NCBI RefSeq assembly: GCF_017581965.1
Contig: NZ_JAGEVF010000007.1
Location: forward strand, 62,001-126,000
DNA: 64,000 bases
DNA from: Winogradskyella pelagia
GTDB taxonomy: Bacteria > Bacteroidota > Bacteroidia > Flavobacteriales > Flavobacteriaceae
Direction of reading: 5' to 3'
In this document: one piece after another, positions 1-6,890 of the stretch
How positions within the stretch are numbered: position 1 is the stretch's first letter
Layout: each line of letters begins with the position of its first letter
Notes under the pieces: model-generated
Databases searched by the model: none
The model's input: the letters and a program-made list of their open reading frames with translations, nothing else
Told to the model about the DNA's origin: nothing
Made by a program: the position numbers and the translations under genes

Positions 1-2
1 CA

Positions 3-995
3 GCAGAAACTGAATTTGACATCACCCAACCTCAACCACAGTTATTTGTGACGCCTGACTTTTCATATCTGATGCAGGTCTTAGAGGAGTATGCCAATAC
101 AATGGCGCTTCGCAAAGGAGGCTGGCGTGGGCTACAAAAACTTATGGATTCTAAAAAAATTGGCACCATAGAATTAAACACAGGACTTCAGATATCTGGC
201 AAATTCACTCAAATGATTAAAGATGAGGACAACAATGTGGTCTTCTTTAAAACCGAGGGCCCGACGGCTCTAGCAAATAGAGAAAAAGAGCTAATAGGCC
301 ATGGTGTTCAGACTTACAGCGGCGGTTTTAGTTCTCCAATTGGAAAATTAAAAGGCATTAATCTGGCCATTGAAGACATGGGACCAAGAGATTTAAAGGC
401 CTATAATTTTTACGATGGAAAGCGCATCTCCTTTGAGTACGAAAGTGGCATAACTGTTGAGGGTTTAAATATTACTGGATTGCGAAACATTAATGGAAAA
501 TTGATTTTAATACAATTCGAAGACTGTACCGTTACCTTTAATGGCAAGGTACTATTTTCACCTGAGGATGGCGCCTTTGACCTTGCTGTTGGGTCTTCAA
601 TTATTTCAGCCTATGCAGGAAGTGCTGATTTTAGGTCCTTCGAAGATTTATATCATATTTCCAATTACAACACCCATAAACCCGATAAAAGCAAAGACAC
701 GCTTCAACTTGAAATGATGTACCAACGTATTAGGGACTGCCGAGAAGGAAAGATTAATATGGATGCAGATGAATTGCTCGATGTGTTGAGCACCCTTAAA
801 GAAAAGTTCCCTAAAGATTGGTTGTTAATTCTAGAACTATTTGAACTATCATCTAAGAATGGGATGATTGGAGCAACAACTGTTATTTCCGATTATTTAA
901 AATCTCAAATGAAAAACCGACCAAAAATAGCGCACCTCATCTCTAATGGGATGGAAATTATCAACACCTCTATTGCAATAAATAGCGATATGTAA
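3..995 (+). CDS. Aromatic amino acid hydroxylase (phenylalanine 4-monooxygenase type), 3' part
   Basis: The frame is open from base 3 with no start, so the gene begins left of the window; the GTG at 48 is internal. The first about 40 visible residues (ITQPQPQLFV, then VLEEYANTMA) match the end of the catalytic domain of pterin-dependent aromatic amino acid hydroxylases. The Fe-binding His/His/Glu residues would lie off the left edge. About 270 further residues form the long C-terminal extension found in Bacteroidota members and absent from short proteobacterial enzymes. The expected role is tetrahydropterin-dependent hydroxylation of Phe (or Tyr/Trp) in the cytoplasm. The family is inferred from memory of this lineage; exact substrate is not visible. 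Confidence 0.78.
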   Translation, partial: AETEFDITQPQPQLFVTPDFSYLMQVLEEYANTMALRKGGWRGLQKLMDSKKIGTIELNTGLQISGKFTQMIKDEDNNVVFFKTEGPTALANREKELIGHGVQTYSGGFSSPIGKLKGINLAIEDMGPRDLKAYNFYDGKRISFEYESGITVEGLNITGLRNINGKLILIQFEDCTVTFNGKVLFSPEDGAFDLAVGSSIISAYAGSADFRSFEDLYHISNYNTHKPDKSKDTLQLEMMYQRIRDCREGKINMDADELLDVLSTLKEKFPKDWLLILELFELSSKNGMIGATTVISDYLKSQMKNRPKIAHLISNGMEIINTSIAINSDM

Positions 996-1049
996 CATTT
1001 GATACCATAGATAGTTATAGAATTTTTGACATTTGCTAAAAATTAAATT

Positions 1050-1355
1050 ATGGGATTTTTGGATTTTTTAACGGGAAACAGTACAAATCAACTAAGAGAA
1101 TATCTTCAAAAAAAGGCGGTAATTTTAGATGTTAGGACACATAGCGAATATCAGTCTAATAATATTGAATCGGCTATTCACATTCCTTTAAACGAATTGG
1201 AATATCGCGTAGAAGAAATCAAAGTACTTAACAAGCCTGTAATTGTACACTGTGCAAGTGGCATGCGATCAGCTAAGGCAGCCAGTTTTCTAAAATCAAA
1301 TGGTGTAGATACCATAAATGGCGGAGGTATTGCCAAGTTAAAGTCAGTATTATAA
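1050..1355 (+). CDS. Single-domain rhodanese-like protein
   Basis: This 101-residue protein is one rhodanese homology domain. It has the LDVRTHSEY segment near residue 26 and the active-site loop HCASGMRS with catalytic Cys68. Such proteins carry sulfane sulfur as a persulfide on that Cys; the donor and acceptor cannot be told from sequence. There is no signal peptide, so it is probably cytoplasmic. It follows the hydroxylase by 54 bases. Its stop codon overlaps the 3' end of the convergent DUF4230 gene by 6 bp, leaving no room for a conventional terminator. Confidence 0.9.
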   Translation: MGFLDFLTGNSTNQLREYLQKKAVILDVRTHSEYQSNNIESAIHIPLNELEYRVEEIKVLNKPVIVHCASGMRSAKAASFLKSNGVDTINGGGIAKLKSVL

Positions 1356-1958
1356 AATTAAGTCATTGAGTTCTTCTTGGACGTTTACAGGTTTAGATTT
1401 ATAAATTAGCGTCCAGCCCAAGGATTCTGTGAGAATATAAAATTTAGCCAATTCACTTATTAATCTGTTCTCGGCATTAGTCTTTAGTGTTGAAGTTTCA
1501 ATTTTTTTCAATAAAGTTGATTTTACAGATGCATTTATGGTATTATAATCCTTAGCCTCAAAAGGGTTAAAAAAATCGGATTGCATATCATAATATTCCA
1601 ATTCTGGCGAAATCAATACTTCTTGTTCAGGGATATTTAGAATTTCGATTGTTTTTGTCTCTTCATTCAAGCTATACTCCAATTTGCTTAAATCGTAGCT
1701 TACTGAAATCTTTGCATTAACAACAACCAAGGCCTTTTTATCAGCTGTAAGATAATCTCCAAAAATTTCTTTGGAATTTTCATAATTAAAAACTTCGGTA
1801 AAATGACCTTCTGTTACAACCAGTTTACTTACCTGATTTAACTGCTCTTGAATTAATTCTGAAGATGTCCTTAGGGAGTTTTCCGACCTATTGGTGCATT
1901 GCTTATAAAGTAGCAATATTACTACCGTTATTAGGATTCCTAAAAGAAAATTTCTCAT
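1350..1958 (-). CDS. DUF4230 family membrane-anchored protein
   Basis: The protein has 202 residues. An N-terminal hydrophobic helix (about residues 4-19) is followed by a Cys-containing junction (YKQCTNR) and a soluble domain. The pattern of the soluble domain (VTEGHFTEVF, then KALVVVNAKISVSYDLSKL) is that of DUF4230. No biochemical function is established for the family. It probably sits in the inner membrane with the domain outside. It is monocistronic and faces the rhodanese gene, with 3' ends overlapping. The Cys after the helix does not make a convincing lipobox. Confidence 0.8.
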   Translation of the reverse strand: MRNFLLGILITVVILLLYKQCTNRSENSLRTSSELIQEQLNQVSKLVVTEGHFTEVFNYENSKEIFGDYLTADKKALVVVNAKISVSYDLSKLEYSLNEETKTIEILNIPEQEVLISPELEYYDMQSDFFNPFEAKDYNTINASVKSTLLKKIETSTLKTNAENRLISELAKFYILTESLGWTLIYKSKPVNVQEELNDLIL

Positions 1959-2159
1959 GTGTAAATTTAAAAATTATTCAATGTACTTTAAATCAAGGGT
2001 AAAATATATCGAGCTTTTTTTCATTATATCGATGACCAATCCTATTCATCTAATATTATAACCTTACAACCTTCTTTTAAACTAGGTTTTAAAATCTAAG
2101 GTAGTTTTATAATACCTAGCTAATATATTTAATCTAATTGCCCTCAAATCAACCTCACA

Positions 2160-2921
2160 ATGAAAACCCTCGTCACCATCGCGGTATTGCTATTTAATTA
2201 CACTATAGCTTCTACACAAACAAATCTGCTTTTACAAAATGTAAACATTAGAGCTAAAGAATTAAAGCATGGCCTAAATTCTTCTGGAGACTCTCTTCTG
2301 CTCTCAGCGGAACGGACCATATTTAAGGTAGAAATCTTTAATAAAAATTTTTCGAAAACTATTAATGTTTCAAATAGCTCAGTACGTATACCTCTAAATG
2401 ATTTACCCTTAGGTCGTTTTGTAGTAGAAGCTGGTCTAAAAGACAAACTCATTATTATAACTTTATTGAGACAAAGCGAAGATTCGGCCCTTGAATTGAC
2501 ACACTTATCTGAGCCCGTTTCTATGAAAAGTTTAAAATCGGATATCATTGAAAAAGAGCAACACCGAAAACAAAATAGCATTGCATTTAGTACTAATCTA
2601 CCTAGAGCTACTGAATTAATAAAGCAACCAAAAATTCCAAAATCCTACTGGATTGAATATATAATCAGCAACGGCAACTCCTCTTATAAAACGTTAAGGT
2701 TCGCCAATAAATCTTTAGTAGACAAGATGGTTGCAAAGAACAGAATTGAAATTAAAAGTGTAAAGGGCAAACTCAATGACTTAACGGTTTGGGAAATATA
2801 TGATACAACCAAATTTTTGCGGTTTAAAAGACGTAATCCGGATTTTTCGAACGTCAGTGATTCAGACTTCTTTAATGTTACTCCCTACTATGCCTCTCAA
2901 ACTTATCTCATGGAAATGTAG
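2160..2921 (+). CDS. Secreted protein of unknown function, tandem paralogue A
   Basis: The 253-residue product has a signal peptide (about residues 1-19, ending near ASTQ). No family was recognised. It has two conserved blocks shared with the next gene. The N-terminal block (about 25-105) begins LLLQNVNIRAKELKH and ends in a beta-rich RFVVEAGLKDKLIIITLLR stretch. The C-terminal block (about 160-253) includes NGNSSYKT, RFANKSLV and WEIY. A charged, poorly conserved linker separates them. This two-block layout suggests two folded periplasmic domains. Its position immediately before its paralogue indicates local gene duplication. Confidence 0.75.
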   Translation: MKTLVTIAVLLFNYTIASTQTNLLLQNVNIRAKELKHGLNSSGDSLLLSAERTIFKVEIFNKNFSKTINVSNSSVRIPLNDLPLGRFVVEAGLKDKLIIITLLRQSEDSALELTHLSEPVSMKSLKSDIIEKEQHRKQNSIAFSTNLPRATELIKQPKIPKSYWIEYIISNGNSSYKTLRFANKSLVDKMVAKNRIEIKSVKGKLNDLTVWEIYDTTKFLRFKRRNPDFSNVSDSDFFNVTPYYASQTYLMEM

Positions 2922-3202
2922 TACTAAACTCTAATTTCAGATTTATTTAGCTCTTCAATTAATTCTTTTCATTTTATTTTTGATACATCGAATTATAAAG
3001 AATGTTTTATCAAGTCCGTTGACAAAACAGGTTTTTTTCTTTTCACCTGATTTTATAGCACTTCATCGTCATAGCCTTTACTTTATCAAATAAAAGTGTG
3101 TTTTATCTGTTTTTTGAATTGATTTTTTTCTACATTTAATGACCTTATCAGTGATAAACTTACCTATTCAGTTAACGTTACAACTTATAAAACAAACTGA
3201 AA

Positions 3203-3958
3203 TTGAAGTATTCACTTTCCATCATTCTTTTAGTATTTTCAGTATTTTGTTTTGGCCAGAAGAATGTTCTATTGAAAAATATTAATCCTAGAGCCAATGA
3301 GCTAAAACATGACCTAAATTTTACTGGAGATAGTTTATACTTTTCTTGCGAACGCACTATATTAAAAGTAGAAATATTTAACGATGAATATGAAAGGATT
3401 ATTGAAGTTAATAAAAAGCATATAAAAATTCCGCTAGAAACACTTCCAGGCGGTAGGTTTTTGATAGAAGCTAAATTAACTGACAAACTCATTGTTATGA
3501 CTTTAATCCGTGAAACGAATAGCAAAACTAAATCACAAGATTTAACCGAATCCTCAGATTTGGTATCGTCAAAAATAGATGCTGTAAAAGTCAGTGAACT
3601 CAAAAAGGAAGTGTTAGAAGTGAATCTTAATAACCCCATCGCAACCGTGCCTTTGCAAAACTCGCCAAAAACACCTCAGAGCTATTGGCTTGAATACCAC
3701 ATAAGAAATGGCAACTCTTCATACAAAACCTCACGTTTCGCAAACAAAGAAATGGTTGAGAAAATGATTGCCAGAAATAAATTAGAAATTAACACAACTC
3801 AAGGGAAACTGAATAACCTCAAGATTTGGGAAGTGTATAATACACGTTCGTTTTTACTAACAAGGCGTGCAAATTCAGATTTTTCGCAAATTAGAGCCTC
3901 GGAGTATTTTAATTCAATACCCTATTATTCCTCCAATAACTTTTTAGCAAGCAGATAG
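3203..3958 (+). CDS. Secreted protein of unknown function, tandem paralogue B (TTG start)
   Basis: The 251-residue protein has a signal peptide (about 1-18, ending FCFGQ) and the same two blocks as its upstream neighbour: NPRANELKHDLN through IEAKLTDKLIVMTLIRE, and NGNSSYKTSRFANKEMV through IWEVY. The start must be TTG at 3203: in-frame stops lie just upstream and the next Met is far inside the first domain. The unusual start may lower expression relative to the ATG-initiated copy. A 281-base gap (2922-3202) separates the two; it is AT-rich and shows only a weak CAGGT/ACCTG dyad, so B may have its own promoter. Function is unknown. Confidence 0.72.
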   Translation: MKYSLSIILLVFSVFCFGQKNVLLKNINPRANELKHDLNFTGDSLYFSCERTILKVEIFNDEYERIIEVNKKHIKIPLETLPGGRFLIEAKLTDKLIVMTLIRETNSKTKSQDLTESSDLVSSKIDAVKVSELKKEVLEVNLNNPIATVPLQNSPKTPQSYWLEYHIRNGNSSYKTSRFANKEMVEKMIARNKLEINTTQGKLNNLKIWEVYNTRSFLLTRRANSDFSQIRASEYFNSIPYYSSNNFLASR

Positions 3959-4294
3959 CTATTTTTTCAATTCTAGTTTTTCTGCAAAATAATCGCAAAA
4001 ATCCTTCATCGTAGCAGTCATTTTTTCATCTTGTGTTGCGCGCAGAAAAGTATCACTCATGGTTACAAGGGTCTGATGAAAAAACAACTTCATCTCATCA
4101 ACAGGCATGTCCTTGGTCCATAAATCTATTTTTAAAGTCTCCTGAGCTTTACTATCCCAAACTGAAAGCATAACAGCCTTTGCTTCTTCATTGGCAACGC
4201 CACCATCTTGGGCAGACCAATGTAATTTTTCAGGCACTCTGTTTTCGTCTAATTCTACGTTTAATTCTATTTTAGAAGTGATGGTTTTGGACAT
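3959..4294 (-). CDS. gldC: Gliding motility protein GldC
   Basis: The 111-residue cytoplasmic protein has no signal peptide. The sequence (SKIELNVELDENRVPEKL, LHWSAQDGG, LWTKDMPVDEMKLFFHQTL) is that of GldC. In Flavobacterium johnsoniae GldC supports but is not absolutely needed for gliding, and it is encoded next to GldB. Here it follows gldB with a TAATG overlap (the gldB stop shares one base with the gldC ATG), so the two are translationally coupled. Its stop lies directly against paralogue B on the other strand. Confidence 0.92.
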   Translation of the reverse strand: MSKTITSKIELNVELDENRVPEKLHWSAQDGGVANEEAKAVMLSVWDSKAQETLKIDLWTKDMPVDEMKLFFHQTLVTMSDTFLRATQDEKMTATMKDFCDYFAEKLELKK

Positions 4295-5268
4295 TATTTC
4301 CGTGGTTTAAATTTTGATTTATTGAAGATTTCTTGAGGTTCCTTTTGAAGTATGGTGAGAACGTCTTCTTCAGTTCTCATGGCATAGGCCCTTACTATTT
4401 GCCATCCAATGTATTGCCCTACACGTCCTGGCGATTCATTATCTAGCTCCAAATAAAATTTAGAAAAAGGTGCATCGACAATGAACCGGTTTACCAATTT
4501 ACTGTCCGTACTATAAAGGAGTTCTCGCTCGACAAAGTAACTCCATATTGCACTTTCATTAGCCTCTGCCCAATTTAATTGCTCTTGAGTATATCCTATT
4601 TTTTCATGATCGGAGATAAAAGGCGTCATTACATCCTTAAAGTATAATAGCTTCCCTTGATATATCATTTCATCTAGAAAAGTTCTTTTTTGGGACTGAA
4701 ACACATAGTTTACAGCAAAGCCCTCGGCAATATCCGGTACTATATTCTTCGGTTGCATATTTGCAGTTATATATCTTGGAATATTTTGATAAAACTTATG
4801 ATCTTTCCCTAGATAATTATCTAAAGCTACTAAAACAATTGTATCCGTGACAATAGTTTTATCCCTGTAAGCCACATCATTGGTAAGCGCTATAACACGA
4901 GGCACCCTAAACGTTTTATCGTAATACTTAAAATGTTGAAATAAGCGTTTTATGTCAACTTCAACTTGTGAAAAGTCGCGGAAAGCACTCACAACCTCAC
5001 TCAATAATGCATCTTGGAGGGTGTCTGTAATTCTTTTCACCCAAACAGAGTCTGGGATACGTTTTGAGAACAAAAAAGGATAAGCGGCTTGAAGCCTGTA
5101 TAAATCCTGAGGTTCTGCCTGTTCAATAGCCTTATCGAATCGTTCTATTACAACATCGATATCTATTTTCGAAATCTCATCTTCTAATTGATTATCATCA
5201 TTACAAGACCAAAAAAATAAAGCTGCTATCAGAACCAAATAAATTCTCCAAAGCATATTATAAAACAT
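4294..5268 (-). CDS. gldB: Gliding motility lipoprotein GldB
   Basis: GldB is a lipoprotein essential for gliding in F. johnsoniae. The visible features are a hydrophobic leader ending in a lipobox-like FFWSC, then a 300-residue soluble domain with the GldB pattern (DVVIERFDKA, LYRLQAAYPFLFSKRIPDSVW, GRVGQYIGWQIVRAY). The frame is open to 5367, but that start would overlap nadE and put 33 polar residues before the leader. The start is placed at 5268; 5256 is also possible. A -7 box at 5312-5305 would begin the transcript downstream of 5367 and supports the shorter protein. It is the first gene of a gldB-gldC operon. Confidence 0.9.
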   Translation of the reverse strand: MFYNMLWRIYLVLIAALFFWSCNDDNQLEDEISKIDIDVVIERFDKAIEQAEPQDLYRLQAAYPFLFSKRIPDSVWVKRITDTLQDALLSEVVSAFRDFSQVEVDIKRLFQHFKYYDKTFRVPRVIALTNDVAYRDKTIVTDTIVLVALDNYLGKDHKFYQNIPRYITANMQPKNIVPDIAEGFAVNYVFQSQKRTFLDEMIYQGKLLYFKDVMTPFISDHEKIGYTQEQLNWAEANESAIWSYFVERELLYSTDSKLVNRFIVDAPFSKFYLELDNESPGRVGQYIGWQIVRAYAMRTEEDVLTILQKEPQEIFNKSKFKPRK

Positions 5269-5291
5269 TTTAAAAGCTAACTGTATTGCGT

Positions 5292-5299
5292 TATTTTTG
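5292..5299 (+). promoter_or_regulatory. Candidate -7 promoter element for nadE
   Basis: TATTTTTG matches the Bacteroidota -7 consensus TAnnTTTG exactly and lies 42 bases before the nadE ATG. No clear -33 TTG was found at the usual distance. It overlaps head-on with the gldB promoter on the other strand. Confidence 0.45.
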
Positions 5300-5304
5300 T
5301 TGTG

Positions 5305-5312
5305 CAAAGGTA
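5305..5312 (-). promoter_or_regulatory. Candidate -7 promoter element for gldBC
   Basis: Read on the minus strand this is TACCTTTG, an exact TAnnTTTG match. Predicted transcription would begin near 5298, about 30 bases before the chosen gldB start at 5268. No good -33 TTG is visible. Confidence 0.45.
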
Positions 5313-5340
5313 CACTTCTTTGTGTTAAATTTATCATATT

Positions 5341-6129
5341 ATGCAAACCGAAAAAGTTGTAAATCATATCGTAAATTGGCTAAAAGACTATGCAATACAT
5401 GCCAAGGTTAATGGTTTTGTTGTTGGTGTATCGGGCGGCATAGATTCTGCAGTAACTTCGACCCTGTGCGCAGAAACAGGATTAGATGTTTTGTGTTTGG
5501 AAATGCCTATTCATCAAGCAAAAAGCCATGTTTCTCGTGCACAAGAGCATATTGCTCAATTAAAAGAACGCTATTCTAATGTCTCTGGTATAAGGGTTGA
5601 CCTCACGCCTGTATTCGAAGAATTTAAAACGGAAGTCAGCCTCGAGGGTAATGAAGCTACCGTAGACATGGCCTTAGCAAATACGAGAGCAAGACTAAGA
5701 ATGACCACATTGTATTACCATGCAGGTTTGTTAGGACGCTTAGTGGCTGGCACAGGAAATAAGGTAGAAGATTTTGGTGTTGGTTTTTATACCAAATATG
5801 GCGACGGTGGCGTAGATTTAAGTCCTATTGCAGATCTTTTAAAATCTGAAGTTTACGCTTTGGGCAAGTCTCTCAAAGTGCCTCAAACAATAATGGACGC
5901 TGCTCCTAGCGACGGGTTGTTTGGAGATGCAAGAAGTGATGAGGATCAAATTGGTGCTTCTTACCCAGAGTTAGAATGGGCTATGTTGATGAATGACCAA
6001 GGTAAAACTGCTAAGGATTTCTCTGGAAGACAGAAAGAGGTATTTGAAATCTTTACAAAATACAACACGTCAAACAAACATAAAATGATTCCTATACCAA
6101 TTTGCGATATTCCTAAAAATTTAAAATAA
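5341..6129 (+). CDS. nadE: Ammonia-dependent NAD(+) synthetase
   Basis: It catalyses the last step of NAD synthesis: ATP-dependent amidation of nicotinate adenine dinucleotide. The 262-residue protein carries the N-type PP-loop SGGIDS at residues 31-36 and the downstream GTGNKVEDFGVGFYTKYGDGG segment pattern of NadE. Its length is that of the short ammonia-using enzyme, with no glutaminase domain. It is divergent from gldB with 72 bases between the chosen starts. The location next to gldBC appears to be conserved flavobacterial synteny rather than a functional link. Confidence 0.95.
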   Translation: MQTEKVVNHIVNWLKDYAIHAKVNGFVVGVSGGIDSAVTSTLCAETGLDVLCLEMPIHQAKSHVSRAQEHIAQLKERYSNVSGIRVDLTPVFEEFKTEVSLEGNEATVDMALANTRARLRMTTLYYHAGLLGRLVAGTGNKVEDFGVGFYTKYGDGGVDLSPIADLLKSEVYALGKSLKVPQTIMDAAPSDGLFGDARSDEDQIGASYPELEWAMLMNDQGKTAKDFSGRQKEVFEIFTKYNTSNKHKMIPIPICDIPKNLK

Positions 6130-6176
6130 TTCTTACATTTTATCAAAAAAAAAGCTATTCCTGTTGGATTTTTGAT

Positions 6177-6184
6177 TATTTTTG
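6177..6184 (+). promoter_or_regulatory. Candidate -7 element for the LuxR-type regulator
   Basis: TATTTTTG fits TAnnTTTG and lies 77 bases upstream of the regulator's ATG, giving a leader of about 70 bases. No matching -33 TTG at 17-23 bases was found. Confidence 0.35.
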
Positions 6185-6260
6185 TTTAACGAATCTTCTT
6201 ATTAAACTACTTCTGTTGTAGTACAAATTTATTAACCCTAACCACACAAAATCGAATATC

Positions 6261-6890
6261 ATGATACAAATTTTGATAGTTGATAGTCACCCTATTGTCC
6301 GTAAAGGATTAGAGCTTTATTTTAATAACAAACCAGACTTTAAAATTGTTGGCAGCCTAAGAAGCGGCATTGAGATTTTTGAATTTGTAAGGCGGCATCC
6401 TGTTGATGTCATTATATCCGAAATAGATTTACCTGAACTCAATGGAATTACGGCATTAAGAGCTATAAAAAAGGAAAATAAAAATATCCATGTATTAATT
6501 TTGAGCCACCAGCCTGAAGAAATATATGCTATAAGCACCCTAAAGGCCGGAGCGTCTGGGTATCTCAATAAAACAGCCAGTTTAGACGATATAGAAGCAG
6601 CAGTTAGAAAGATTAATAATGGAGAGGTTTCCTTGAGCGAAAAAATGGATAAGCATTACAGGTATGAAGATACAAGAAAAAGCCGAAGCCGTATGTTTAA
6701 AAAACTATCTACACGCGAGGTAGAGGTTTTAAAACTACTTTCTATTGGACGGAAGAACAAAGAAATTGCCGAGGAACTAGATATTAACGAAAAAACAGTT
6801 AGCACCTACAAAGCTCGATTGTTCAAAAAATTAAATGTTAATAATATTGTAGATTTAATTCATCAGGCTAAACATCATAACCTTACTTAA
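6261..6890 (+). CDS. LuxR/NarL-family response regulator with atypical receiver
   Basis: The 209-residue protein has an N-terminal receiver domain (1-120) and a C-terminal LuxR helix-turn-helix (about 145-209; LSTREVEVLKLL, then NKEIAEELDINEKTVSTYKARLFKKL). The DNA-binding half looks intact. In the receiver the usual phospho-acceptor Asp aligns with Glu54 (SEIDLPELNG), and the acidic pair before it is reduced to Asp8-Ser9; the conserved Lys (YLNKTAS) is kept. Glu may mimic phosphorylation, so the protein may act without a kinase. No partner kinase is adjacent. Its 3' end overlaps dnaG by 8 bp. Targets are unknown. Confidence 0.88.
   Translation: MIQILIVDSHPIVRKGLELYFNNKPDFKIVGSLRSGIEIFEFVRRHPVDVIISEIDLPELNGITALRAIKKENKNIHVLILSHQPEEIYAISTLKAGASGYLNKTASLDDIEAAVRKINNGEVSLSEKMDKHYRYEDTRKSRSRMFKKLSTREVEVLKLLSIGRKNKEIAEELDINEKTVSTYKARLFKKLNVNNIVDLIHQAKHHNLT

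Noticed and set aside
3020..3060. CAGGT/ACCTG hairpin between the secreted paralogues as a terminator
   Set aside because: Only a 5-bp stem with a long T-rich loop and no following T-run.
2198..3639. Antisense open frames at matching positions in both secreted paralogues (2198-2581 and 3178-3639, minus)
   Set aside because: They mirror the codon pattern of the conserved sense genes, have no family features, and coincide only because the paralogues are homologous.
5268..5367. Longer gldB start at 5367
   Set aside because: It would overlap nadE, place polar residues before the lipoprotein leader and begin upstream of the predicted transcript start.
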